DNA of 64,000 bases from positions 519,804 through 583,803 of the forward strand of contig MNCI01003573.1 in NCBI GenBank assembly GCA_015680685.1. The letters are read 5' to 3'. The stretch is from Gnetum montanum. Taxonomy: Eukaryota; Streptophyta; Gnetopsida; Gnetales; Gnetaceae. How positions within the stretch are numbered: the first letter of the stretch is position 1; each line of letters opens with the position of its first letter. Shown here one piece after another: positions 1 to 11,425 of this stretch. A program made the position numbers and the translations under genes. Below the pieces are notes generated by a model that worked only from the letters and a program-made list of their open reading frames with translations, was not told the origin of the DNA and did no database searches.

Positions 1-346
1 ATTCCATCTTCATCTTCTCTGCACTTTTTCAACAGCATTTTCATCTTCCGTCTTTGGAGGGGAACTAGGCAGTATTCTCTTCACGGTGGAAATAAATTCT
101 TGAACACTCTTCACAATCCTCAATTATTATATGAAAACGTATGTGTGGCATGCATTCAACACATTGAAACAAACATTAATATTAAATATGCCGCAGTGTG
201 ACGTCCGCCTTACTGCCCAGCTCGCCGTTGCTGTCTAAACCCTAGACCAGACCATCATCATCATAACTGCCGTAACTGCCTCCAACGCCTACGGTGTAGG
301 CTATTGCTGCTGCCACCGCCATCCTCTCCTCCGGTGCAAATCGTAT

Positions 347-366
347 TATATATATATATATATATT
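347..366. repeat. (TA)n microsatellite
   Basis: About ten TA dinucleotides in a row. It lies inside the non-homologous open extension that follows the SHMT relic (242-502, minus), which supports that extension being non-coding. Confidence 0.9.
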
Positions 367-502
367 TTCTTGGGGCCACCGCACTGGCATTGAACTCCAT
401 CAGCTGCTGCTCTGTTGCGTGACCGAGGCTTCTTTTCTGCACCGCTGATCTTCCACGTGCGCGCAGTCCTCCTTTTCCCTGCCGTTGCTCTGCTGCCGCT
501 AC

Positions 503-754
503 TCTGCTTCTGGTGTTCACGATCTGGTCGATGAATTCGTTGCCTCCGTAGTAACGATTGCCTGGCATGCCCTCCGAATACTTGTTCGTAAGAGCACTAC
601 CCAGAGCTTCAATGACCGCCCGGGAAGTGAAGTTCTCAGACGCGATGAGCTCGATTCCTTGGCTCTGTCTGTGTTTCTCCTTTTCAATCAGATCCCAGAT
701 CTCCTCATCCACAGCCTACAGCGGCTTGTTTCCCCATTCTTGCACTGACTCCAT
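503..754 (-). pseudogene. SHMT: Serine hydroxymethyltransferase N-terminal fragment with in-frame stop
   Basis: Read on the minus strand from ATG at 754-752, the frame begins MESVQEWGNKPL, hits TAG at 718-716, then continues [14 protein letters not shown] and on through [29 protein letters not shown] and NEFIDQI to about 503. This is the conserved N-terminus of the plant cytosolic PLP enzyme that interconverts serine and glycine with tetrahydrofolate. Only about 80 of the usual roughly 470 residues remain; the PLP-lysine region and C-terminal domain are absent. Below 503 the frame stays open to 242 but no longer resembles SHMT. The conservation is high, so the copy is either fairly recent or one exon of a gene cut by later events. 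The stop at codon 13 argues against function unless translation starts downstream. Confidence 0.88.
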
Positions 755-1296
755 TGTTCTCGACGACTGAGCCTGTGATTTCTGAAACCTAGATTTTAGA
801 AGAGCGAATCACCAGGACGGGACAACGCAATCCTCCGCTCCTGGTAACCCATTTGTTTTTTTTTTGGATCTCTGAAAACCACTTTTTAGCTGTCAATGGA
901 GATGAAGAAGAGACCACGATTTTGTGCAGAAGGTAATGAAGAACAGTAGACGAGGATTTCTCCAAAACGTTTCTTTGAAGTCTTCACTTATTGGATCAAT
1001 TAATCAAGCGTGTTTAATTTAATCGGTAAATTGCTGACATAGGCACAGTTCCAGAATTTCATTTTAAAGTTCACCAATCGTGAAAATGGTAGCAATGACA
1101 TATTCGGTCCACTGTTGGGTGTTTCAGAAGTACCCAGGCGTGCACGGCTCTCACTCTTTGGTTCATCCATTAATGTCACCTTTTTAAGGCAAATAATTTA
1201 TTTACCTTTTCTTTCATCCACAAATAATTTACCATCTTTCAAGGCTTGTGCTCTGTCTTACAAGAACTACGTCTTTACTAGAACATGTTAACTAGA
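755..1296. other. No gene recognised
   Basis: Sequence upstream of the SHMT relic and before the LRR relic. No recognisable protein similarity, RNA gene or repeat boundary was seen. It includes a short T-run near 856-864. The part next to 754 would be SHMT 5' flank if the relic derives from a genomic copy. Confidence 0.5.
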
Positions 1297-1557
1297 ACGT
1301 TACCAGTCAATTTGGTGAGCTTTTGGCCAAATATGCATGACATGGATGTGTTTTCCAACTTCATAACTGGAAGCATCTTTGCAAGCTTAGGAAATCTGTC
1401 TTCTCTCTATCGGCTTCAATTGGATGATAATACGTTGAGCTGCAGCATCCCTTCTTAGATTGCAAATTTGAAGTCTCTGCAGGATCATGGTCTTTGAGAC
1501 AACAAATTGCTTGGCAAGATTCCCACTGAAATCTCTCTCCTAAACCATACGCTGTAA
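1297..1557 (+). pseudogene. Leucine-rich-repeat (receptor-kinase-type) fragment
   Basis: In the frame of position 1345 the plus strand reads FSNFITGSIFASLGNLSSL, then LDDNTLSCSIPS, a TAG at 1456-1458, IANLKSL, a TGA at 1495-1497, then NKLLGKIPTEISLL. These are about three plant-type LRR units of the L..N.L.G.IP..(I/L)..L pattern, as found in the ectodomains of LRR receptor-like kinases and receptor-like proteins. Two stops interrupt the frame and nothing of a kinase, transmembrane segment or signal peptide is nearby. It is a small host-gene relic stranded next to retrotransposon copy 1. Confidence 0.75.
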
Positions 1558-1889
1558 GTGAAACATGTTGCCTCCTCATGATGATGGGCTGTTCCAGATG
1601 CTTTTGCCAAGGGCAGATGACCTTGAATGTACCTGGCTTTCAGGGGCATTTCATAGCCCAAACAATATAACTCTTAATTCCAAGGCATTATTTAGTTTCT
1701 TCTACAAGTTGCCTTACATTCATTACCCTCCCATACCTTATGGAGGTCAACTAAAACCACTTCTTGACTTGTACATCAATACATGTTTTTAGATCCAGTG
1801 AATGCTTCTTTGGCACTGAAATAGCCAACACCTCTGAAGAGCCTTCATCCAATAAAATATTGGCAATTATAAAGCCTGTTCCATGAAAT
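1558..1889. other. Unassigned spacer
   Basis: Between the LRR relic and the first recognisable pol residues of Tat copy 1. No coding similarity seen; the 5' truncation point of the retrotransposon lies somewhere in or just after this stretch. Confidence 0.4.
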
Positions 1890-2480
1890 GGCCAAAATGT
1901 GCCAACACCTACCAACCTTAAGAAGCTTTGGGGATTACAAATAAAATTACAATTTATTTGTACGTTTATCATTATAAATTACAACCCATGTAAAACTTCC
2001 TTAAAAAAAGGGTTCACTACAAGTGGATGGCTCGCTACCAAGAGGTCTTTGAAAACCTTAAGCAAGAGTTGGCATAACTACTAATAGTGTATTATTTGCA
2101 AGAGGGTAAACCATTTTACATCTACCTTACCATCTCTGATATTCCATTGCCTCTTTACTCTATCAAAAGTGTGATGATGGAGTAGAGATGCCAATGTACT
2201 ATGTTAGCCATGCATTAGTTTCTGATGAAAATTGATACACTAAAGTGGTGAAGTATCATCTAGCACTAGTATTCTCTTTGAAGAAGTGGATATACTACCT
2301 CTTTAGAAGCCAATTCAATGTTATATTCAAGGAAAACATACTTAGAGCCATAATGATCAACATCTACAAAAGTAGTCATATAGCTCGATGGAAACCCATA
2401 ACCATTGAGTTTGACCTTTATTACTTCTCTCAATCCTAAACAAAAGGTTAAGCTATAGTCATGCAACTCATAGGTTCACC
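1890..2480 (+). pseudogene. RT C-terminus and gypsy RNase H relic (Tat copy 1)
   Basis: The plus strand reads TNLKKLWGLQIKLQFICTFI, matching the RT thumb TKLRGLQGRLQFIRCFI of copy 2. It continues through LKQELA and then the RNase H, with YYVSHALVSDEN, SLKKWIYYLFRSQFNVIF and SSHIARWKPITIEFDLYYFSQS. Stops fall at several points (for example in DEN*YTK). In the intact family this domain degrades the RNA strand of the RNA-DNA hybrid during reverse transcription. It is too broken to be active. Confidence 0.82.
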
Positions 2481-2564
2481 TGTTGATGACAGGAAGCCAT
2501 AGATCTTAAGTTCCCTAATGAGCACATTAACATTGTTAGCCAAGTGCCCAAGGGTTATGAGGTG

Positions 2565-2810
2565 GTCATGCACTTTGACAGATCTTCAACTATCCATGGG
2601 GCTAGTGCTGCTATAATCATAACATTTCCATTTGGTTAAATTTCACTCTTTGCCTATTGTTTTAAGTTCCTAGGTACCAACAACATAACAAAGTATGAGG
2701 GTCTAATTAGAGGGATGATGGTAGCTCATGACCTAGGAATTACATGCTTAATGATCAAAGGCAATTCACAAGTTGTGGTTAACCAAGTAATTGTAATTTA
2801 GGGAAGAAAT
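2565..2810 (+). pseudogene. Second RNase H (aRH) relic, Tat copy 1
   Basis: Reads HFDRSSTIHGASAAIII, then TNNITKYEGLIRGMMVAHDL and CLMIKGNSQVVVNQV. This is the pattern of the additional RNase H domain (YFDG..., N..EYEGL..GL, GDSQLV.NQV) that Tat-lineage gypsy elements carry between their own RNase H and integrase. The first catalytic aspartate region (FDG to FDR) and several other positions are altered, and a stop follows near 2800. Confidence 0.75.
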
Positions 2811-2989
2811 TTTTACAAGAATTCATATACATTAATATCCAACACATACCCTAAAATGAGAACATCAAAGCTAATGTAACTGCAACATTAGCTCTTAGTG
2901 TGACACTAGATGTGCTTAGTAAGTTGCCCACCTTAACCATGGATTGTGCTACATCCATCACAAAAAACACTGAGGATAGATTTTTAGCC

Positions 2990-4257
2990 ATAATTCATAC
3001 CACTCCTTTCAAGGAGTGGTATGATGATATTTAATTTTTCCTTATGCATGGAAAAACCTCACAAGGCTTGACTACTACTTAGAATGATGCAATACACAAG
3101 CGATCAAAGTAGTATGTCATCCTAGGTGATAACACATTATGTTGATAATCCTATGATGGCATACTCCTAAGGTGCTTACGCAAAGTCAAATCCAAAATAG
3201 TCCTAGAGGAGGTTCACAGGGGTGCTTATGAAGGACATATAGGACTGAGAGCTATGGTCGCTAAGATTAGATGGTTAGGCTACTATTGGCCCCATATGGA
3301 AAATGTGTACCTGTAGAAGGTTAAGCAGTGTGACACATGCCAATAATATAGTGATCTTATACATGTGCCACCAATTGATTTTTATACCACTCAAATAACA
3401 TGGCCATTTCAATGATGGGGGTTGGATATCATTGGATTCATAATTCCTAAGTCTTATGTAGGGCATAACTTCATCATCACCACAACTGAATACTTTACAA
3501 AGTGGGTTGAGGCGATTCACCTAAGAAAGACTACATCTGAGAAAGTCTGCAAATTCATCCTAGATAACATTTGTAGCTCATTTTGACATACCCATGACCA
3601 TAGTTATAGGAAATGGACCACAATTTAGTAGCCAATAAAAAAAAGATCTCTATAATGACCTAGGAATTAGGCATTCTTTCTTGTTGACATATTACCCTGA
3701 AGCCAATGAACAAGCAGAAGCAAGAAACAAGGCCATCATACTCTTGCTCAAGAAGATGCTCAATAATAGTAACTGCAAATCGTAGGAGCAGCTTATCCAT
3801 GCACTATGGGCATACAAAACAACCTATTACATGGCAACTGGTATGACACCTTACAACTTGGTTTATGATTTTGAAGCTATTTTACCTTTTGAATTGCAGG
3901 TGCCGTCACTCCTAGTAGCCTTGAATGACTTCATCAATGATGATCAGAACAAGGAGTTTTGGATAGTAGCCTTGGACTTGATGGAGTAGCAAAAAATGTA
4001 AGCACTCACTTACATCAAACACTATCAAGAGAGGCAGAAGTGGTAGCATCACCATAACTTGACCATGCATAAGATCAAGGAGGGTGACCTAGTCCTCGAA
4101 GTCATTTGCAGGCATGTGGATAAATTCTTAGCTAATAGAGAATGAGTCTTTCTTGTCACTAGAGCATATGGTAATAGAGCATTTAGGATAATTGACATGG
4201 ATGGGAATGAGTTGGCCAATTTGGTCAATCATTTCTATTTAAAGGTACACTACATGT
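2990..4257 (+). pseudogene. Integrase relic, Tat copy 1
   Basis: Reads the N-terminal zinc-binding region (GAYEGHIGLRAMVAKIRWLG, CDTCQ), then WGLDIIGFI (first catalytic Asp kept), FTKWVEAIHLRKTTSE, a shifted segment with GNGPQFS (Asp of DNG changed), and the C-terminal part ending in NLVNHFYLKVHYM near 4257. Several stops and at least one frameshift are present. The first catalytic Asp survives here but is lost in the otherwise better preserved copy 2, so the copies decayed independently. Confidence 0.82.
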
Positions 4258-4513
4258 AGTTGACAATAATTAGTAAGCGAGCCTACTCTCAGTGGTTCAC
4301 TATGACCTTAAACAAGTAACACAACCTATTAGGGCCTTAAACTGGTACCATGGCTTGCCATGGCCTTAAACTAGTGACTTCAATGACCTAGATAGCTTGG
4401 TTTTATCATCTCATGTGGCCTATATGCATCGTAGCATTATAATATGCAATGGTGTTTTGTATTCTTTGTCGATGCCTCTTGGGTTAATCCTCCAAGAACC
4501 AATAAATAGGGGC

Positions 4514-5739
4514 CATTCAAACATTAGAAAATTTTGAATGTTATAGTCAATTTTCATCATGTAGCTTTTACCCCATGAAACCCAAGGTAAAAATTCATTG
4601 TAAATATGAAGGTTGTAATCCATGAGGGGTAATCTCACATATTCCTTGCTTTTGGAGCTAAAAAATGTCTCATAAGTGGTTAAAGCCTTATTCCTTNTAC
4701 CCCTAGCATGGATTATTGGGGGATTTTCCCTCATCTTGGAAACTTTTTCCCCAGCGTGGAAACTACATGCCCCTAGCATGGAAGCCAAAAACGCTAGATT
4801 TCAACACTCCATGCACTCCAACATTGATCAACCACTTCAGCAAGGATGGCAGAAGGCTCAGTGTGGAAGACCTATCTCTAGTGTGAAAGGTGTGCTCCTA
4901 TTACTATTTATAGTAACCTACAAAATTTGGGTATCCATCTCACCTATACAAGGCAAAAATTTATCACAAAATTACAACCATTTTGCAGTGCCATTCATGA
5001 CTAAAAACCTATAAAAACTATCCTCAAACATGATTTATAGTTTCAAGAACTTTGTGCACATACACACTTTTGGGGTTCCACGCTTTTACAATTACATACT
5101 TTTGGCAATTACATGCTTGGCCATTTTCAGGCACTCAAGAGATCTTGCAATCTCCAATGTTTGCATTCTATTGAACCATAGTGTGAAAGCATTATAGCCT
5201 TAAGACTTGTGAAATTTTGGTGTCAATGTTGCATTTTTGGTACTCCCAATCCACAACATGGAGTAATCTAGTAGCAAATTTTTCACTTTTCTCACCTCCC
5301 AGCAATGACCAACATTGTAGATCTAGTGTAGTAGCAAAAGAGATTTAATAACATCAGGAGTGATAGTACACACAAATTGTGGAGTTGAACACCTCAGCTT
5401 CAACAGACCTTGAACCCCCACTCAACTGAATCTCCACTGTTGCCACCTTAGGCACACTTTGTACATGATCTCTTAACTCTCCTTTATTTTATTCTTTGTA
5501 AAATAAAGTTTACAATTTTGGTTTATGTTCAAATTAAATTTGTCATTTATTCTTAGTGTATTTACATTACTTAAATTTGAAATCATATTATTTACCTCAT
5601 TTTGCATTTCATAAGTCCCTAAGTGATTTACTAGACCATCTAGGGTATCTTGAATCCCATTTTATTTGAAGGCCTTGGGGATTCTTGGTTGAGGATGCTA
5701 CATCAAATCTATCAATTTTTCTGGTTGCAAAAATTAGTA
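4514..5739 (+). repeat. Probable partial 3' LTR of Tat copy 1 and unassigned flank
   Basis: Begins TTCAAACATTAGAAAATTTTG, close to the start of the copy 2 LTR (TGAAACAC.AGTAATTTTGG), right after a purine-rich AATAAATAGGGG. Beyond about 4600 the resemblance to the copy 2 LTR fades, apart from scattered CTAGCATGG/CTAGCGTGG motifs. No end boundary could be fixed. The single ambiguous base of the window (n) is at 4697. An AT-rich stretch follows to the start of the duplicated 5 kb repeat. Confidence 0.45.
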
Positions 5740-8700
5740 AGACATAAATGGATCAATTGTAACTTTAAAGAAGTTACAAAAATAGTTATTAAGATGAACT
5801 ACTGGCCACTCCTTTCTCAAAAGCATCTTTATTGAAGTATAAGTATGCTAACTACTGCTACATATCCATTACGGTTGGACTTTTAGCTAAGAATTATTTG
5901 ACATGTTCATCCTCTTGTTAAACCAAGCATTTGTAATAACTTTGCTTGTATAATAATGAGAATGCTTTAGTCACTTCTTTTGTTTTAACAGTAGAAAATG
6001 ATTGCACTATTTTTTTCTCTAATTGTCTGCCATCATTTAATTTTGTGGTATCAATGGTATTAGTTCTATTGTTCTCACACTCCTGCATGTCTTGCAAGAT
6101 TACCTCAAGATCTACCCTTACTTTTCATATGCATTGAACCTAGTACATGCTACCATTCATAGCATCATCAAGAAATGTAGCCTCTTGTTTAGATAATTAA
6201 TCTCTCTTTGCATTATCCTAGTCTAAAAATTCAATGGTTTTTGTAAAAGCATATTCAAAAGACTTTTTTTTTAAAAAGTGAATTAATGTCAACCACTACT
6301 AATTCTTCTTGTTTCTTCATGTTATTAATTCATCCATGACAAATTTGAAGCTGACCTCTTGTTTCAAATTATCAGCTGAAATTCTGTTATTCTTTCTAGC
6401 CAGTTCTTTATAAAATTCTACATTATTCATCTTTAATGATTTCATATTAGCCTTCTTGATTTGAGATATCTTTATTTGATCTTCATATTTCTTCCTTAGT
6501 ATTTTGAATTCCAACTGAATTAAATGGTGCTGGATTTTTAATTTGTAAATTTTCTATTGTTGATCTCTGATGTTTTCATTAGTTGTTTTTGAGAAATCTA
6601 CAATGATAGCAAATAAACTCTCTACCAATTCATGGTATGTTATTATCATTTTCATTTTACCTATTTCTTGATCTATATGCTTGTATTGAAAAATGATTGA
6701 CTCTTTGACTCTTGGCCTCTCCAGATGGTGTTGTTCAAAAATAAACCTTCCTTCAATAGTCTTTACTTTCATATATTTTGATCCTTCCTTAATGACATAA
6801 CCTGAAGGAAAATTAAATAGAATCAAGGCCTTCTATGATGTTGAAGTACCAGTATGTCTAAATATTATTGACCTTTTTCAGGTTGTAGTATTTTCTTGCT
6901 AGAAAGAGATTCTAGTTATCATATCCTTTGTTCTCTAATTTCTATATACCAATTGAAGGTTTATAAATCCAAGGCTTCATTTAGACCATCAATTTGCCAT
7001 GAATTTTTTTTTCTTTCTTTTTATTTAATTGATCTTGACTAAAAAATTTAGCCAAGATGTGGTTATCATGTTCAAAAAATATGTTGGCCAACAATTCCTT
7101 CCCTATTCATTTTTCTTCTAGCAAAATGCTAGAAAGAGTCCTCCTAAGTTTTCCCACTACCTATTGTTTGGCCATATTCACCAATTCATCATCCACCAAA
7201 GAATAAACAACATCATTCTCTTGGTGCTCATGGGCCTTTCTAAAATCCTTATTAGGATTGTGGAACATGTGGCTTGGATTTGGGAGTATTTCTCTTTCAA
7301 ATTTGACCCTATATTCATTATGTGAGGGGTGTTTTTAAATATACCAAAATCTAATTTGCAATGAAAAACCCTATCTTACCATGTAATCATATTGCAACGA
7401 GCTATTCTACAATTGCCTTCCTACATCTAGAGGTACTAAATAAGGAGCCATAAATCATGGCCATTTCCTTGGCCTTCCTTTGAATTCACCTATAACAATT
7501 TTTGTGTAATGAGCATGAAAAAAGACTCCTCCTTTACATTTGGCCCTAATCTCATCTAGTATGACTTGTTGAATCCTTTGTATAGCTTTATTGGTTAGAA
7601 ATGAATAAATGAATGGATAAACAACAATCATGATGATTTCAAGGATTTAAGCATTGAAATAATCCTCATGGTATATAACACGGTAAAATTCATAGCAGGG
7701 TCATCTCTTTTTTATTTCTCTTTACTGTATTAGAGAAAAATAGGTCTAAACCTTTATGGGCTTGGAACTATGGCCAAAACATGCTCTAATAAAAAGGAAT
7801 TCATATTATACCAAGTATTATTGGCCATGATGTCCACTATGCTAGTTTGTAATTGGATGTTCATGAAATAAAATGGGTGAAAATGTTAGTTATTTTCAAT
7901 AATGGTCAAAACTTTTAAATGCTAGGCCAAAATAGAGGTAACATTAAAGCTCGAATAGATATTAAAAGAAATAATGAAAATGTGATGATGGAACCTGAGT
8001 TCATTGAAGCTAGAAAAATTCTTCTTGTAGCTAAAGAAGGTGGAAATGCTTAATCTGGCTAGATGTAGCTCTTGTTCATTTGCTAATATAATTTTCTTAA
8101 CAATTGCTACAGTATTATCATTTCAAGTATCTTGTCTAGAACAACTAGGTAGAAGAACATCATATAACTTGTAGCTTCATTTGGAACTAATATCTATTTT
8201 TTGTTCTAGCCATTAATTAAATTTCAAATAGTTTCCACTATACTTTGTGTAAAAAATCCAATTAATAATATCTCTAATTAACTTGGTCCTAGATTTGAAG
8301 CTAATTTTGTATAAGCTTATATGCTAATAGAAGATTTTCCACTCATGCTCTTCATTGAATGCCTTCATGTGAAACTACCATAAATAATCATGATCAATAT
8401 CATGGTAGAAAAGTGGTTATGGATATTCCCTTTTTGGGTCTTGAAGCTTCAAATCTTCAATTAATCTTCTCATCTCGACAACTAAAAAATTGATAAATTA
8501 AAACCCTGTAAATATTTTGTAAGTGCCTCATAGAATAGAGAATTGGTTTCTTCTTTTCTTCTAATGTATTTCTTTGACATTGTGAGAGTTCAGCCTATTG
8601 ATTGTATGAATTATCTTGGAGGATTCTAGGCAACCATTTGCTCTTAAAAAACTTAGCACAATTCTTGTGAAATTCACAAAGATCTCTTATTATAGTAGCA

Positions 8701-9685
8701 TTCACAATGGTGGTTGGTGTAAGAACTCACATACATTTAAGAAGGATTTGAAATGAAATCTCCCTTGAATGGCCTTCAGATTTAGTTATTAAACTCTTTT
8801 GTCAGTGTACTATGAATCCCACTATCCATCATGAGTCATTTCATTTTAAAATACTAATGAATCTTTGCCATGTGATCATTTCTTTATCATTTCATGATGT
8901 GGAGAAAATTGATTTTTTTCCATTTGGAAAGTAGGAAAATTTTCATTTTTCCCTTTTTAGTTCATATCTTCTTTTATTCCATGGCTTTAATTAGGATAGT
9001 ATAGGTTTTCCCCAATTACAAAGTAGGTGAAATGGCATTTTCTCCACTTTGGGTAATTTGATGAAATGGAAAAAATATGGATTGCTCCATTTGGGAACTA
9101 GGGTAATGATCAATTTTTCAACTTCAAACTCTATGTAGTATAAACATGGGTAATAGATATGACTGATCTAACAAAGATAATACATGGACAACTCTTAATT
9201 GTGGAAGTTGCAAACACGACCTTTCTAAAATGGAAGAAGAAATAGCAAAATGGACCAAATGAGTTTTATTCCATTTCAAATAATGTCTTTTTGGGCATTT
9301 TTCCTATTTGATTTTGAGCCATAAAATCATGTATCATTAATCTCTTAAGATGGAATACTTGGATTTCCATCATTTCACAAATGGGATGAAAAGGATTCAA
9401 CCCAACTCACTAATGGGATGAATGAGAGTTATTCCACTTGCAAGATGGAAAAATAGCCTCTTTTTCCATTTTTCTCTATCCATAAAATCATGTGTTTTAT
9501 AACATGTATTACCTGTTGCTTGAATTAGGGTAAACTAGATTTTTTCCATTGTAGAATTGGAAGGAAAGGAAGATTCTCCATCTCAAATTTCTAGTAATAA
9601 AAATATCATCACTCTTTAGAATGGGGAAAATGTAACTTGGCTAAATAGCAAAATAGACCAAAGGAGTTTTATCCCATTTCATATA
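5740..9685 (-). repeat. Unidentified ~5 kb repeat, left part (interrupted by Tat copy 2)
   Basis: This segment matches 38,690-42,640 along its length, including the coding relics; the remainder of the repeat is at 24,268-25,255. Minus-strand relics include FPSGYVIKEGSKYMKVKTIEG (6826-6554), a coiled-coil-like KILRKKYEDQIKISQIKKAN (6514-6317) and NDVVYSLVDDELVNM (near 7200). I do not recognise the protein family. From about 8,850 the sequence becomes a non-coding stretch full of CCATTT and AAATGG motifs. It could be an unclassified transposon or a duplicated degraded gene. No terminal repeats were found. Confidence 0.7.
9681..9685. repeat. Target-site duplication ATATA, left
   Basis: ATATA directly precedes the 5' LTR of Tat copy 2, and the same five bases follow the 3' LTR at 24,263-24,267. 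The uninterrupted homologue near 42,633-42,660 reads ATTTTGTATATAAACTCA across this point, which confirms the insertion site. Confidence 0.88.
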
Positions 9686-10581
9686 TGAAACACCACTAAT
9701 TTTGGCCTAACACTTTGAAAAAAGAACAACTCGAGCCCTTTCAAGCATTCACTAGGCAAAATTTGACTAAGGCATGGAACCCAAGCCCAGCTTGCTCAAG
9801 CCAGCTTGATCACACTGTCAAGCTAGTTTGTCCTCAATGTGAGTAACTCCTACAACATCAAAATCAAGTTAAAGACAACCCAATATGAAGGTGCAAGCCA
9901 TCCTCAAGAGTCACTAATGTCAACTCCAAACTTCAACATTATGGAATTTAACTTTTAGCGTCAAATGGTGCAAATTTCCTCACTCACGCTGCAAGTCAGG
10001 CTGCAGCGTGAGTCCAGCATGACCAACTTTCAAAGCCTCAAAGCAGCTTCAAAACAGCATCAAAATGGTCTAATTTTGAAGGGACAAGTCACCCTCAAGG
10101 TCCATTAATGATTTCTCCAAGTTTCAGCCTCCAGAACTTCAGATTTCAGCTCCAAAAATGCTCATTTTTGTCACTAACGCCCAGGTCACGCTGGTAGTGT
10201 GAGTCTAGCATTACCAACTTCTAGAAAATTCTCAGCATTAACAACTCCCAGAAAATTCCAAAAAACTCAAGGACGAAAAAGTTTCAAGAAAGATAGGTCA
10301 AATTTCCCTTGTACATTTCATTGTAAATCTTCATTCGTGGGATAGTCAGGCCCTCGCGGTCTAAATTAAATATTCTTTTATGGGCTTGAGTAACCCATGA
10401 GTTGTAAAATGCAATGCACTTGATCAAAAATGTAGCTTTTCAACACACATCCAACTCTTGCTGACACACGTCCAACTCATACACAGTTGTCTACTGGACA
10501 CGTGTCACATGATCCATTCTCCTATCAAATCTCAACCATCGATTCCATCCACGGATTTTGTGCCCAAGCCTAGCGAGACCC

Positions 10582-10588
10582 TATAAAT
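10582..10588 (+). promoter_or_regulatory. Probable LTR promoter TATA box (5' LTR)
   Basis: GACCCTATAAATGCTCCATC, preceded by a GC-richer stretch and conserved in the 3' LTR. This would drive the genomic RNA, with R beginning some 30 bp downstream. Inferred from position and sequence only. Confidence 0.65.
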
Positions 10589-10769
10589 GCTCCATCCATT
10601 CACATGAACCGGGGTGGGAAATTTTGGCAATTCTCAGCAATCCTTGGATGCTCAGGCACACTAGACTCCTAGCATCTAAACATCTATAAACACATCATCC
10701 CAGGGCTTAGCACTTGACTTGCTATCACACATGCAACTACACTTTGACTGGTGCACATCTCTGTTAAAC

Positions 10770-11100
10770 AATTCTGTTTACGTTTGTTGTCTATTATATT
10801 TTTTACATTATTTCTATTTTTGCACGTTTTTGCATTCTGTTTACATTTTTTGTTCATTATATTGTTTACATTATTTCTATTTTTTTGCACGTTTTTGCAT
10901 TCTATTTACGTTTTCCATCTATTATATTGTTTACATTATTTCTATTTTTTGCACATTTCTTCATTCTGTTTACGTTTGCCATCCATTATATTGTTTACAT
11001 TATTTCTATTTTTTGCAATTTTCTGCATTCTGTTTACATGTACCGTCCATTATATTGTTTACATTATTTTTGTTCTTTTGCACATTTCTGCATTCTATTT
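10770..11100 (+). repeat. Five ~64-bp tandem units in the 5' LTR
   Basis: The core ATTGTTTACATTATTT recurs at 10,861, 10,926, 10,990 and 11,054, with a diverged unit at 10,798, a spacing of 63-65 bp. The units are T-rich on the plus strand and nearly stop-free in all three plus frames, which produces long hydrophobic open frames that are not genes. They sit downstream of the TATA box, so they fall in R/U5 and would be part of the 5' leader. Confidence 0.85.
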
Positions 11101-11404
11101 ATGTTTGTCTGCATTTATACATTGTGTTGCGTTCTGTTTACATCTCATTGCATTATGTCACGTTTACACGGTACATTCGCACTACGCTCTACGTTTGCAT
11201 TCCATGAAGATAACCCCAACGCAAGCGATAGTTTATGCCTGGGGAAGTCCTTGGTTGATTTTCGTGCAGACCATCCAAGGCACTCTGCCTTCGTTTACTT
11301 GCCCAGCTTGCCCTTGGGTGAAGATAGGATTAGTTGTGGCTGCCCGACGATCTTTCAGTGTCTATTTCCCTTCTAGCCTCTCACCGACGATTTAGGTCAG
11401 TATA

Positions 11405-11425
11405 GTTTTTCGCACTAGAAGGAGG
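11405..11425 (+). promoter_or_regulatory. Primer-binding-site region of Tat copy 2
   Basis: Directly after the 5' LTR the sequence is GTTTTTCGCACTAGAAGGAG. The position demands a tRNA primer site, but I cannot match it to a specific tRNA 3' end with confidence. It is decayed or uses an unusual primer. Confidence 0.4.

Larger units (their letters stand above)
1890..4513 (+). mobile_element. Tat-lineage Ty3/gypsy element, copy 1: 5'-truncated pol and 3' non-coding region
   Basis: A degenerate pol in the same family as the complete element at 9.7-24.3 kb. In order it has the RT thumb, the RNase H of the pol type (gRH), a second RNase H (aRH) and integrase, with many stops and shifts. After the integrase C-terminus (about 4257) comes a stretch with GACCTTAAACT-type repeats, matching the 3' untranslated part of copy 2. 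The stretch before 4513 (GTGTTTTG, CTTTGTCGA, GCCTCTTGGGT) closely resembles the sequence just before the 3' LTR of copy 2. Gag, protease and most of RT are missing. Confidence 0.85.
9686..11404 (+). repeat. 5' LTR of Tat copy 2
   Basis: Starts TGAAACACCACTAATTTTGG and ends GATTTAGGTCAGTATA (the terminal CA has become TA). It contains an 11-bp perfect inverted repeat (9983-9993 with 10002-10012), a TATA box at 10,582-10,588 and five tandem ~64-bp units (10,770-11,100). It is 1,719 bp against 1,920 bp for the 3' LTR; the difference lies mainly in a short repeat with the AACTCCCAGAAAATT motif, which is expanded in the 3' copy. Confidence 0.93.

Noticed and set aside
10719-11395. Long overlapping plus-strand open frames of about 160-215 codons in the 5' LTR (and again at 23,576-24,127)
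   Set aside because: They arise from T-rich 64-bp tandem units that lack stops in several frames; hydrophobic periodic translations without domain or start context.
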